A stretch of DNA of 64,000 bases from JBGSIC01 sp041751875 (GTDB lineage Bacteria > Bdellovibrionota > FAC87 > UBA2466 > JACKAF01): positions 186,001 through 250,000 of the forward strand of contig JBGSIC010000029.1 of the NCBI GenBank assembly GCA_041751875.1. Reading direction: 5' to 3'. The notes beneath the pieces are model-generated. The model had not been told where the DNA came from. It worked only from the letters and a program-made list of their open reading frames with translations, and did not search any database. Each line of letters opens with the position of its first letter. Within the stretch, counting starts at the first letter, position 1. The position numbers and the translations under genes are program-made. This document shows positions 52,764 to 60,010 of this stretch, piece after piece.

Positions 52764-53653
52764 TTTTTCACTCTTTCACGAACCCTTTCGTAGTTCCGTA
52801 CCGCTTTGGGAATGAGATCTCCTTGTGAGCTAAACTTGGGATCTTCATAGGTGATGGCTTTCACGTTGGGGCAGTTAGTCAGTAGAAAGTCGAGTAGCTC
52901 TACCTGTTCATCAAGAAGCACACCATGATGAAGGTCCAAGAACCTGCCGTCGCGAATTTGGCAGCCTGATAGATGAATCTCGAAACATTGAGAAAGGGGA
53001 AGGGCATCGAGCCCGTCTAAATAGCGATCGCCACGCCCCTTCAACCATTGATAGCTCAGCAGATGACCCGTATCGAGAGTAACGGGAGAGGCGGTCTCTT
53101 CTGCTAGCTTTCGGAAAAACTCAAAACCATCCATTTCACCAATATAGAAATTGGATCCTTCCGTAAAGCCAGGAAACTCCACGAGCAGCGGCACTTCGAA
53201 ACACTCTTGGTACTCTCGCGTGTTGCGGATACTGGCCCTTAAACCCTCGCCTGTTAGAAAAGGCGGAAGGGGATAAGGCATTCCGTGCCCTCTTACGGAC
53301 CAAATGCCTAAATCCTCGTTGATCCATTTCAAATCGTAACGACGGATCATTTCATTCGTAAACTCAATGATGTCGTCTTTTCTATAGGGCTCAAGAGCGC
53401 CCAGATTCAGGCGCGTGTGGTGAAACGCGCGCACGGAGCTTGGTTCAACGGCTACAAGCGCATCGTAGGCTTCGAAGTATTCTTCGGCGCGTAGGTGATT
53501 CTTATTCTTCGGCTGGAAGGAAAAAAAGTAATAGGAAAAGTCGCTGTGGTAGCGTTTGAAAAACTTTGCCACATTGGGGGTGGGCGCGCAGCGACACTCT
53601 TTTTGCTCAAAACCCGTGGAACCGCCCCAAGGCATATCGAGCCCGACACCCAA
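52745..53653 (-). CDS. DUF692/MNIO family multinuclear non-heme iron-dependent oxidative enzyme
   Basis: 302 residues, TIM-barrel of the DUF692 (MbnB/TglH/HvfB) type. Blocks in order: GVGLDMPWGG at the N-terminus, RAFHHTRLNLGALEPY (about 76-90), KWINEDLGIWSVRGHGMPY with Glu113 and His123, LLVEFPGFTEGSN with Glu159, SPVTLDTGHLLSYQW with Asp194 and His197, CFEIHLSGCQIRDG with Glu225 and His227, DLHHGVLLDEQ with Asp240/His242, and ITYEDPKF. These are the positions of metal ligands in known MNIOs, which convert Cys residues of ribosomal peptides. TTG 53653 is needed to keep the first strand; no better start exists. It lies after a Cys-rich peptide gene and overlaps its likely partner. Confidence 0.82.
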   Translation of the reverse strand: MGVGLDMPWGGSTGFEQKECRCAPTPNVAKFFKRYHSDFSYYFFSFQPKNKNHLRAEEYFEAYDALVAVEPSSVRAFHHTRLNLGALEPYRKDDIIEFTNEMIRRYDLKWINEDLGIWSVRGHGMPYPLPPFLTGEGLRASIRNTREYQECFEVPLLVEFPGFTEGSNFYIGEMDGFEFFRKLAEETASPVTLDTGHLLSYQWLKGRGDRYLDGLDALPLSQCFEIHLSGCQIRDGRFLDLHHGVLLDEQVELLDFLLTNCPNVKAITYEDPKFSSQGDLIPKAVRNYERVRERVKKWKQTA

Positions 53654-53702
53654 GCCTAGCTTCTCTGTTATTTTTGGAAATCGTGTTTGCGTATCGCCCC
53701 CA

Positions 53703-53736
53703 GAAAAAAGAAGGCCGCCCCTTTCGGGGCAGCCTT
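53703..53736 (-). terminator. Terminator or attenuator between the peptide gene and the MNIO gene
   Basis: A stem of AAGGC-GCCCC/GGGGC-GCCTT with one mismatch and a TTTC/GAAA loop spans 53711-53736. On the minus strand it is followed by CTTTTTTCT. It lies right after the peptide stop at 53740 and before the MNIO start at 53653. It would let the peptide be made in excess over the enzyme. Confidence 0.75.
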
Positions 53737-53739
53737 TGC

Positions 53740-54180
53740 TTAGTTGCGTAGTTCGTCTACCAGCTCGACCATCTGTTCGAGCTTGGCCGCGCGTTCCCGG
53801 CGCTCGGCGATTTTATCGGCGAGCACTGTCGGATCGGGCATGTTGTAAGCAACAAACTTGTCCACCACGCTTGGTAACAGTTCGCTTTGAGAAAGAACTT
53901 TCAAACCATCCAGTTTCTGGAGATCCGAAGCGATCTTTTCTTCGACGGCCGTTTCCAAGACGACGGGGCAAGGCACGCCTACGTAGCAACCGGCCTGCAG
54001 TCCTGCTTCCGTACCTTCGACTTTATCCGACACGAGGTCATCGAGTTGGCCGCAGGGCATACCGTAGCAATTGCCGGTGAGACTAGGTTCCGTTCCGCCC
54101 ACTGGTTGCGCGATCAGAGCTGGCGAAAAAGCCAGTGCTCCGAGTCCCGCAACGAGTGCGCGTTTCTTCGAGCTGTTCAT
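53740..54180 (-). CDS. Candidate RiPP precursor: secreted peptide with two Cys-Tyr...Pro-Cys repeats
   Basis: 146 residues with a signal peptide (about 1-25, MNSSKKRALVAGLGALAF then SPALIAQ). Two tandem repeats follow at about 29-55 and 56-83, each starting GTE: the first contains GNCYGMPCGQL (Cys38, Cys43), the second AGCYVGVPCPVV (Cys65, Cys71), then a Val/Lys-rich end. These are the only four Cys. The C-terminal ~60 residues are helical and charged. GGGAGGA before the ATG is a very strong ribosome site. Its position just upstream of an MNIO enzyme suggests it is the substrate; that link is inferred. It could instead be an unrelated small secreted protein. No family recognised. Confidence 0.72.
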   Translation of the reverse strand: MNSSKKRALVAGLGALAFSPALIAQPVGGTEPSLTGNCYGMPCGQLDDLVSDKVEGTEAGLQAGCYVGVPCPVVLETAVEEKIASDLQKLDGLKVLSQSELLPSVVDKFVAYNMPDPTVLADKIAERRERAAKLEQMVELVDELRN

Positions 54181-54265
54181 ACGTTCCTCCCATGTACCTG
54201 AGCAAAGCGCGCAGGTTATTAGTGTCAGACTAAAGGGCCCGACGAGAGGAAACCAATGAGTGATC

Positions 54266-54282
54266 CTTATCGCTGTGATAAG
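54266..54282. promoter_or_regulatory. Dyad upstream of the peptide gene
   Basis: CTTATC and GATAAG are perfect complements around the 5-nt spacer GCTGT, about 90 bp upstream of the peptide start. A plausible regulator site for the peptide-MNIO operon, though its half-sites are short and no clear -35/-10 pair was found near it. Confidence 0.35.
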
Positions 54283-54318
54283 CGCAGGCTATTGCCACCA
54301 AAGGCGGGAAAATGAGTC

Positions 54319-54336
54319 GTGCTAAGGGTTTAGCAC
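54319..54336 (-). terminator. Weak hairpin after the DUF5989-like gene
   Basis: GTGCTAA pairs perfectly with TTAGCAC around GGGT, directly after the stop codon at 54337-54339. On the minus strand it is followed by GACTCATTTTCC, a poor T-tract, so termination would be partial at best. Confidence 0.4.
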
Positions 54337-54489
54337 TTAGTGAATGTTATAGATGTAAGGCGTGGGCGTGTCATTGTTGCCCAGTAAAAGCATGAGAGCG
54401 AAAACGGCGATGGCAATGGCCAGAGGAATCAGCCAGAACTTTTTATTCGCAAGTAACACGCCGACCATTCCTTTGTTGTTGGCTGCCAT
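54337..54489 (-). CDS. Small DUF5989-like single-pass membrane protein
   Basis: 50 residues: MAANNKGMVGVLLANKKFW followed by one hydrophobic helix (LIPLAIAIAVFALMLLLG) and the end PTPYIYNIH. The pattern of a KKFW-L-I/L-P entry into a single helix and a C-terminal P-x-I-Y motif matches DUF5989 proteins, small inner-membrane proteins of unknown role often near polysaccharide genes. GGAGA lies 5 nt before the ATG at 54489. Downstream in the same direction is the Cys-rich peptide (157-bp gap); upstream in the same direction is the mannosyltransferase pair. Confidence 0.7.
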   Translation of the reverse strand: MAANNKGMVGVLLANKKFWLIPLAIAIAVFALMLLLGNNDTPTPYIYNIH

Positions 54490-54590
54490 CGTCTTCTCCG
54501 ATTTGGTTTAATGGATTAGTTTAGCGCGAACAAGAATGAAAGCAAGAGTGGGGGGCGACGGCGTGCGCCATACCCCATACCCCAGAGAAA

Positions 54591-55316
54591 CTAGTTTGGA
54601 CTCAATTGCCGCATTTCCAAAACGCGCAAAGCGGCTTCCCAAACTATTTTGCCTGACATTTTTGAAACGCCTCGAACGCGGTTCTCAAAATGAAAGGGTA
54701 CTTCCACCAAGCGAAAACCTGCGTGATGTGCGCGGTGTTTGAGTTCAACCTGAAAGGCGTAGCCACGGGAACGTACAGAGGGATTCAAGATTTTATGAAG
54801 TACCGGAGCGCGCCAGGCATTAAAGCCGCCGGTGAGATCTTGGTAGGGTAATCCCAGGACTTTCTGCGCGTAGAAATTGCCTCCACGACTGATTACTTTG
54901 CGAGTCGCTGACCATCCTGCCACATCGCCACCTTCTATATAACGACAACCAATCGCAGCATCCGCATCGGCAAGTGCACCGATCAGTGCGGGAAGGGCAG
55001 CGGGTGGATGTGAAAAATCCGCATCCATCTCTATTAATATGTCGTATCCCTGACTCAGGCCCCATTGAAAGCCCGCGGTGTAAGCGGCCGCTAAGCCCGC
55101 TTTGCCTGGACGTTTAAGAAGGTGGAGCCGGGGCGAGCTTAGCCGCAGGTTTTCGACGAGCCTTCCGGTGCCGTCAGGAGAATTATCATCCACGACAAGG
55201 ACGTCGACAGCGATTGTCTGGAGAATTTTTTCCAGCAACGGGACGATATTTTGTGCCTCATTGTAGGTCGGCACGATAACCAGAACACGTTCGTTCAATT
55301 TCCCCGGTTCGCTCAT
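54591..55316 (-). CDS. Polyprenol-phosphate mannose synthase-like glycosyltransferase (GT2, DPM1 type)
   Basis: 241 residues. Transfers mannose or another sugar from a nucleotide donor to a polyprenyl phosphate. VLVIVPTYNEAQNI begins the GT-A fold, VVDDNSPDGTGRL has Asp43/Asp44, IEMDADFSHPP has the D-x-D metal site at about 98-100, and TGGFNAWRAPVLHKI and SRGYAFQVELKHRAHHAGF are DPM1-type blocks. There is no transmembrane tail. ATG 55316 precedes the fold by ten residues; the frame is open to 55583 but that overlaps the GT87 gene and lacks similarity. Probably supplies the lipid-linked donor for the GT87 enzyme. Confidence 0.88.
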   Translation of the reverse strand: MSEPGKLNERVLVIVPTYNEAQNIVPLLEKILQTIAVDVLVVDDNSPDGTGRLVENLRLSSPRLHLLKRPGKAGLAAAYTAGFQWGLSQGYDILIEMDADFSHPPAALPALIGALADADAAIGCRYIEGGDVAGWSATRKVISRGGNFYAQKVLGLPYQDLTGGFNAWRAPVLHKILNPSVRSRGYAFQVELKHRAHHAGFRLVEVPFHFENRVRGVSKMSGKIVWEAALRVLEMRQLSPN

Positions 55317-55360
55317 GGGCGGACTATACCTCAAATCACTAAAAGAAAAAGACCACCTAT

Positions 55361-56485
55361 TTAAGGCCGGGAAAACCGTCGACTTAAGGCAACTTGCATC
55401 CCTGCCAGTACCACCCATAGTTGAAGCGAACCTATGGTTTTCGAAGAGAACGGAGGGTGAGAAGGCCAAGCTGGGAAAAATGCCAGATCGGTATAGGCGA
55501 AAGTGATCGTCAAGAAAGCCAGGCCTAGCGAACCCAGAAGTGCTGCGCGGAACGAAGAAGGGAGAGTCGAAGCGTAGGCGCAAAGAAGAACGTATACCGG
55601 AGCCATCAACACGAAGGTTGGAGACTCGGTGCGTGGACTAAAAAGTAAAATGCATAGACTGCCCAACGCGATCCACGGTTCCCACTTCAGATTCCACCGC
55701 GTGCGTAGCCAGAGCAGGACGAGAGTGCCACCCAAAACAAACCAACGCAAAAACGAGCCCAAACTCGGTAGCCCCCAAGCACTAAACACGGTCTGGACGT
55801 CTAAGAGCCCAGGGCTCGCAGCATCCTTCATAAGAATGCTTAACCAGGTTTGGTGAAGGGCCCAATTTATAGAAGGGCTTAGCCAAAGGGCGGGCAGGGC
55901 AAGAAGGAGGAGCGAACTGAAGATGAAGGCTCCTAGAAAAAGGGTAGGGCCGAATGGCGCGAGGCCCAAGAAGAAAAGAACCGGTACGATTTTAAAGTTA
56001 GTGGCGATGGCCAAAAGAGCGCCCGCCGTTCTGAATTTCTGGTCACGATAGGCGGCGAGCGCAATAAGCACGATTCCAATGAGCAGGGCGTTGACCTGCT
56101 GGTAGAGCAAACTGATATTGAGCTCGGCTGACGCCCCCAGGAGAGCAAAAAGTATTACCCACGAGCTCTTTCGAGTAAGCCAGCATCGGATGCCACACCA
56201 GAAGAAAAGAATATTTAAGGCTGCCCAGCTAACAGCTTGGGTAAACGGCGACAGGGCAGCGAACGGCCGGTAGGCCAATCCAAAAAGAGGAGAGTACTTA
56301 AACCAATCTCTTTCTCCCGAAGGTGCGACGTACGGGGTCTGCCTATTCCCAAGACGCATTGCTGCGAAAGCGTAGGTTTTGGTAACGACGTTTGTTCCTA
56401 CAGCGTAGAAGCGAGGCGCAACTGCCAGTAGGCTGCCCCATAGCAAAATGGGGAATAAGAGTTTTGAGAGCCGTTCATGGTTCAC
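55361..56485 (-). CDS. GT87 (DUF2029) family polyprenol-phosphate-sugar-dependent glycosyltransferase
   Basis: 374 residues, about nine or ten membrane helices. The first periplasmic loop holds NRQTPYVAPSGERDWFKYSP, matching the P-Y...F-x-Y-x-P pattern of GT87 with its catalytic acidic residue. LLYQQVNALLIGIVLIALAA is the next conserved block (QQVNALL). GT87 enzymes such as PimE use polyprenol-phosphate-mannose outside the inner membrane. It lies 44 bp upstream of the GT2 synthase in the same direction, an enzyme pair typical of glycan or protein mannosylation. Acceptor unknown. Confidence 0.8.
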   Translation of the reverse strand: MNHERLSKLLFPILLWGSLLAVAPRFYAVGTNVVTKTYAFAAMRLGNRQTPYVAPSGERDWFKYSPLFGLAYRPFAALSPFTQAVSWAALNILFFWCGIRCWLTRKSSWVILFALLGASAELNISLLYQQVNALLIGIVLIALAAYRDQKFRTAGALLAIATNFKIVPVLFFLGLAPFGPTLFLGAFIFSSLLLLALPALWLSPSINWALHQTWLSILMKDAASPGLLDVQTVFSAWGLPSLGSFLRWFVLGGTLVLLWLRTRWNLKWEPWIALGSLCILLFSPRTESPTFVLMAPVYVLLCAYASTLPSSFRAALLGSLGLAFLTITFAYTDLAFFPAWPSHPPFSSKTIGSLQLWVVLAGMQVALSRRFSRP

Positions 56486-56602
56486 CGCGCCAAGATGCGG
56501 GTTTCGCTACCAAATGGCAAGAACTCGAGCAGGTAAAGCGGTATCCTTTCGCTCATGGCGATGACAGGCTATACTTAGCGGCACTGGGAAAAGGAGACTC
56601 GC

Positions 56603-57412
56603 ATGGGCAACAAAGATCTCGACAACACACACATCAATACGCCGACAAGTCCGAATCCCAGAGCCTTTGCCGATTTGAAAAAGTTGGTCGAAGAAGAATT
56701 GGGTCAGTCCGAACAATGGGATAATTTTGAGGCTGTTTTTCAGCCTGTGACGGAGGGCCTGGGCTTGGAATCTCCCGCCAAGGCAATTCAAGCGGCGCAA
56801 GAGGCCGAAGAAGCCCGAGAAGAATTGAAAAAAGAACACCAGGTGGCCCGTATTCAGCAGAAGGCGGCTGCACTCCATGCGCGTGTCGAAGTTCCCGACG
56901 AATCAGTAGAAGAAATTTTGTCGGACAAGGACGTCCCCCCTCAGCTCGAAATTTTACCGCCCCCAGGGCGTTCTCCTTCCATTTGGCGCCGCGTTTTCGC
57001 GGGGATTATTGATCAGGCTTTTGTGGGGACTCTTTGGCTAATCGCCATGGTCATCACCTTGAAAGTGATGACGGGTTCCTTTGTGGGGTCGGCGGAAACC
57101 CAGGGAGTGCTTATCGGTGAAGAGCGTTTCCTTCAGTTTGCTGTTTTGGAATTTGCAGCCGTTTGGCTTGCGTACCTGATTTTCTGTATTGGTTTACTCG
57201 ATATGACTTTCGGTATGTGGGTTTGGGGAATCCGAGTAGGCTACATGACCAAGTCGCGCTCCAACTGGATCTTAAAAAAGTTTCTGCGTACCGCGTTCAC
57301 GTTCATCTTCTACGCACCTGTGCTTCCGCTGGTGCTATTGATATTTAAAGGCAAACGGCAGCGCAACCTACTCGATACGTTGTCGGGTACCGTCGTTTAC
57401 CAGTCAGTCTAA
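56603..57412 (+). CDS. RDD family membrane protein
   Basis: 269 residues. A hydrophilic N-terminal half (about 1-125) with a coiled coil (AAQEAEEAREELKKEHQ) precedes the RDD domain. IWRRVFAGIIDQAFVGTLWL contains the R...D motif, FCIGLLDMTFGMWVWGIRV the central block, and LDTLSGTVVYQ the end, with three hydrophobic segments. RDD proteins are of unknown or varied function, some linked to ion exchange. AAGGAG precedes its ATG. It stands alone. Confidence 0.82.
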   Translation: MGNKDLDNTHINTPTSPNPRAFADLKKLVEEELGQSEQWDNFEAVFQPVTEGLGLESPAKAIQAAQEAEEAREELKKEHQVARIQQKAAALHARVEVPDESVEEILSDKDVPPQLEILPPPGRSPSIWRRVFAGIIDQAFVGTLWLIAMVITLKVMTGSFVGSAETQGVLIGEERFLQFAVLEFAAVWLAYLIFCIGLLDMTFGMWVWGIRVGYMTKSRSNWILKKFLRTAFTFIFYAPVLPLVLLIFKGKRQRNLLDTLSGTVVYQSV

Positions 57413-57433
57413 TTGTCGGTTAACGTCTAGCGT

Positions 57434-57817
57434 TTAACGGCACACAGGGAATTCGAATTCTTCTTCGTTTTCGCCACCCTCGTCAGTGATCTTCACGGTC
57501 ACTTTGATTGTCTTTGATTTAAACATATCAATTCGAACCAATTCAGCCCATGAGTCGCCATCGCCGTTGGCGGCTTCAATTAAAGCCTCAAGTAGAGCTT
57601 TGGCTTCAGAGGCTGAGCCCTCGTAACAAGGATCAGAGTAATCCGAGTCTTCTCGAAAATCCTTGATGGTGGGGTAAGACTTTGGGTCGCCCTCGATGCG
57701 TGGTACGCCTTTAGCGTCGAGTCGTACGGGCTTAACACCCTCAGCACGGATTTGAGCGGAATCCGCGAAAACGGCGTGGCTAAAAAGACCAATGATTAAA
57801 AAGGTAGCAAGCTTCAT
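57434..57817 (-). CDS. Small secreted protein of unknown function
   Basis: 127 residues starting MKLATFLIIGLFSHAVFA, a signal peptide cut before DSAQ. Mature part is acidic; it contains two Cys (YSDPCYEGSA and the terminal FPVCR) that could form one disulfide, and a beta-type segment (KTIKVTVKITDEGGENEEEF). No family recognised. ATG 57817 has GGGG about 6 nt upstream; the ATG at 57829 lies four codons before it. Convergent with the RDD gene. Confidence 0.65.
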   Translation of the reverse strand: MKLATFLIIGLFSHAVFADSAQIRAEGVKPVRLDAKGVPRIEGDPKSYPTIKDFREDSDYSDPCYEGSASEAKALLEALIEAANGDGDSWAELVRIDMFKSKTIKVTVKITDEGGENEEEFEFPVCR

Positions 57818-57942
57818 TTCGACCCCCATGTATTAACCCTATTGAGGGTTACTCACCACGCTCAAACTCGGCAAGTAAATCTTGAGCTACCCCGCGCACT
57901 TTGAAGTACCACCCGCAGGCTAGTCTGTGTCATATTCCTCGG

Positions 57943-58431
57943 ATGCCCGGACCTGCTGAAAAGATTGTGAATTTTGCGAAACTTGAGGCGCTAGGAGAGC
58001 GTCTTCGCGAGTCAAAGGTGAAGATTGTGAGCACGAACGGGTGCTTCGATATCCTTCACTTTGGGCACATCCAGTACCTACTCGAGGCAAAGAAGTTGGG
58101 GAATGTCCTTGTTATCGGGGTCAATACGGATGCCTCGGTGAAGAAACTCAAAGGTCCCGACCGCCCCCTTTTTCCTCAAGACGTGCGATTGCAGCAGCTA
58201 GCCGCGCTGGAATGCGTCGACTTTGTTTGCCTTTTTGCTGAGCCCACACCGGAAAACTTTTTGCGAGCATTGCGCCCCCAAATCCACGTGAAGGGGGGCG
58301 ACTACAAGGTGGAGGATCTTCCGGAAAAGAGAGTGATGGACTCTCTCGGCGGGGAAGTGCGCTTACTTTCTTTTGTACCTGGCTATTCAACCTCGTCTAT
58401 TATCAAGAAACTTCGCCAGCTTGAATCCTAG
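57943..58431 (+). CDS. rfaE2: D-glycero-beta-D-manno-heptose 1-phosphate adenylyltransferase (RfaE2/HldE C-domain)
   Basis: 162 residues. Activates heptose phosphate to ADP-heptose for the LPS inner core. The cytidylyltransferase-fold motif is TNGCFDILHFGHIQYLLEA with HxGH at 39-42. VGVNTD and KGPDRPLFP follow, then HVKGGDY and YSTSSIIKKL (the S-T-S/T-I/L loop). It is a free-standing C-domain, without the HldE kinase part, so a separate rfaE1 would be needed elsewhere. I prefer ATG 57943 to the TTG at 57901, since the family fold starts just after it. It indicates heptose-containing LPS and so a Gram-negative cell envelope. Confidence 0.9.
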   Translation: MPGPAEKIVNFAKLEALGERLRESKVKIVSTNGCFDILHFGHIQYLLEAKKLGNVLVIGVNTDASVKKLKGPDRPLFPQDVRLQQLAALECVDFVCLFAEPTPENFLRALRPQIHVKGGDYKVEDLPEKRVMDSLGGEVRLLSFVPGYSTSSIIKKLRQLES

Positions 58432-58478
58432 TCCATCCCGGAGTTGAGGCCCTTCTGGGTTCCTGCTACATTCCGCGA

Positions 58479-59312
58479 ATGAAGCTGCTCTTTGCCATAG
58501 GTTTGTTTTTTTGGTGTTCGTGCGGAAGCGCGCTCGTTTCCCCTTTTCCTTCGACGGTTCCCGGAGTTTCTCTTCCGAACGCTCATGTGGTGACGCTGGA
58601 CGAGGAAGGCGAACCGAGACTTTTTCGCGGTATGGCCCCCTACAAAAAGAAACACTACGACGAGCTTGTTGCGTTAGGAATCACGCGAGTGGTGATTTTC
58701 AAAACAGTGGAGCCGTCACATATTAGTGGCTCTTCCAATGACGTGGGTAAGGAGAAATCTGAGTGGCGTAAGCGGGGTTTTGTCTCCCCAAAAGAGGCTA
58801 CCGAAGGCGATGCCTACTATGTTCACCGCCCCTTTCCTTGGAAAGACCACGGAGAATTTCGTGGTCCTTGCCGAGAAACGGTTAAGGCACTGCAAGAGTT
58901 GCGGGATGCCATTGAGGGAAAAGAGAAGTTATTCTTCCACTGCACGGTGGGCGAAGACCGCACCGGTTATCTTTCCGCTCTATTCTTATTACTGATTTCT
59001 CCCGATGCCTCTGTTTCGGATTTATTTGTAGAAGAAATGTGTCAGCATGGGTATGAGCATGGCAATCCGCGCAAAGCTGCTTTTGTTGTGAACGAAATTC
59101 GAGAGGATCTTACGCCGCTTTTTATGAAAATGGCCTACAAAATCAAGTCACGTAGGCTCACGTGGGATCGTCTGAGTCTCGGTGTATGCAATCACGACCC
59201 GAAAGACGAAAGTGTGTTTAGTGAGAGCGAGAAATGGGATGCTAGCCAGTACACTTGCTCTCCTTCTTCTCTTTATGATCCCAGTATTGGAAGAATGAAA
59301 GTGATGAAATAA
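58479..59312 (+). CDS. Secreted tyrosine/dual-specificity protein phosphatase-like protein
   Basis: 277 residues with a signal peptide or lipoprotein-type leader (LFFWCSCGSA). The active site is FFHCTVGEDRTGYLSALF, the C-x5-R loop with Cys155 and Arg161. An upstream LFRGMAPYKKKHYDELVALG matches the start of the PTP fold (strand plus helix, as in SIW14-like phosphatases), and VHRPFPWKDHGE holds a possible general-acid Asp. The C-terminal ~50 residues include two more Cys (GVCNHD, QYTCSPSS) and are not part of the fold. Protein or lipid phosphate substrate outside the cytoplasm is inferred. Followed after 2 bp by another secreted protein gene. Confidence 0.8.
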   Translation: MKLLFAIGLFFWCSCGSALVSPFPSTVPGVSLPNAHVVTLDEEGEPRLFRGMAPYKKKHYDELVALGITRVVIFKTVEPSHISGSSNDVGKEKSEWRKRGFVSPKEATEGDAYYVHRPFPWKDHGEFRGPCRETVKALQELRDAIEGKEKLFFHCTVGEDRTGYLSALFLLLISPDASVSDLFVEEMCQHGYEHGNPRKAAFVVNEIREDLTPLFMKMAYKIKSRRLTWDRLSLGVCNHDPKDESVFSESEKWDASQYTCSPSSLYDPSIGRMKVMK

Positions 59313-59314
59313 TC

Positions 59315-60010
59315 TTGCATCTTTTTCTCATTTTACTCCTAAGCCTTGGTTCTTCCATTGGGTTAGCTGGAGACGATGTCGACGAGAAAAACTCTGTGGT
59401 GGGCTACCACCCTTCCAATCAGAACATTTTGGTACTAAGTGAATGGAAGTTGGTCAGCGGTCCAGCAGGGACGAAGTCTCTTCCCATGTTTCTGATTGAA
59501 CTGTCGAAAAAGCAAGAAACGAAGAGTTTCCGTGAAATTCCTTTGTTAGCAGGTAAACAGCGAAGCGAAATTGGAACGGCGGCCTATGCTCGAGCAGCAG
59601 AACAGAAATACAAAGAACTCGCAGGAACGCTCCAAAAGTTGGGGTACCGATTTGAGAAGTTTCCTGCCATTCCATTCGAACAGGCCAGTGCTCCCCAACA
59701 GAAGTGGGCTACCGGAAAAATCAGCTTCCGTCTGCCGGATCTCAAGGGAGTTTTTACTCTCACGCCTGAGCTTCTTCCACGCAAAAAAAACGAAATTCTT
59801 CAGGAGCGCTTTTCCCTCAGCTTTAGTGGCGACCCTAGCCAAGTTCTTTTAAAGGAAGCCCATCAAACCGGCGTCATTCATCGCTCCTCTTTGCAGGGGA
59901 TCTACTATGTAAGAGATTTGCAAGCGCTGGTAGGGCTTTATGACAATACCGATCAGAAGAATTGGGAAGCAGGACGCGACTTCTGGTTGGTTGATACCGA
60001 TTTCAATTAG
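59315..60010 (+). CDS. Secreted protein of unknown function, downstream of the phosphatase
   Basis: 231 residues, TTG start at 59315, 2 bp after the phosphatase stop, so probably translated with it. Signal peptide MHLFLILLLSLGSSIGLA. The mature part is beta-rich with no Cys; blocks include GYHPSNQNILVLSEWKLV, KISFRLPDLKGVFTLTP and SLQGIYYVRDLQALVGLYD. No family recognised. Its last 4 bp overlap the end of the barrel gene on the other strand. Confidence 0.65.
   Translation: MHLFLILLLSLGSSIGLAGDDVDEKNSVVGYHPSNQNILVLSEWKLVSGPAGTKSLPMFLIELSKKQETKSFREIPLLAGKQRSEIGTAAYARAAEQKYKELAGTLQKLGYRFEKFPAIPFEQASAPQQKWATGKISFRLPDLKGVFTLTPELLPRKKNEILQERFSLSFSGDPSQVLLKEAHQTGVIHRSSLQGIYYVRDLQALVGLYDNTDQKNWEAGRDFWLVDTDFN

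Noticed and set aside
54319..54336. CIRCE-like heat-shock operator
   Set aside because: The half-sites resemble CIRCE but in the opposite order (GTGCTAA then TTAGCAC) with a 4-nt instead of 9-nt spacer, and no chaperone gene follows.
55317..55583. 89-residue N-terminal extension of the GT2 enzyme
   Set aside because: It overlaps the GT87 gene, lacks similarity and would place the fold far from the N-terminus; ATG 55316 fits the family.
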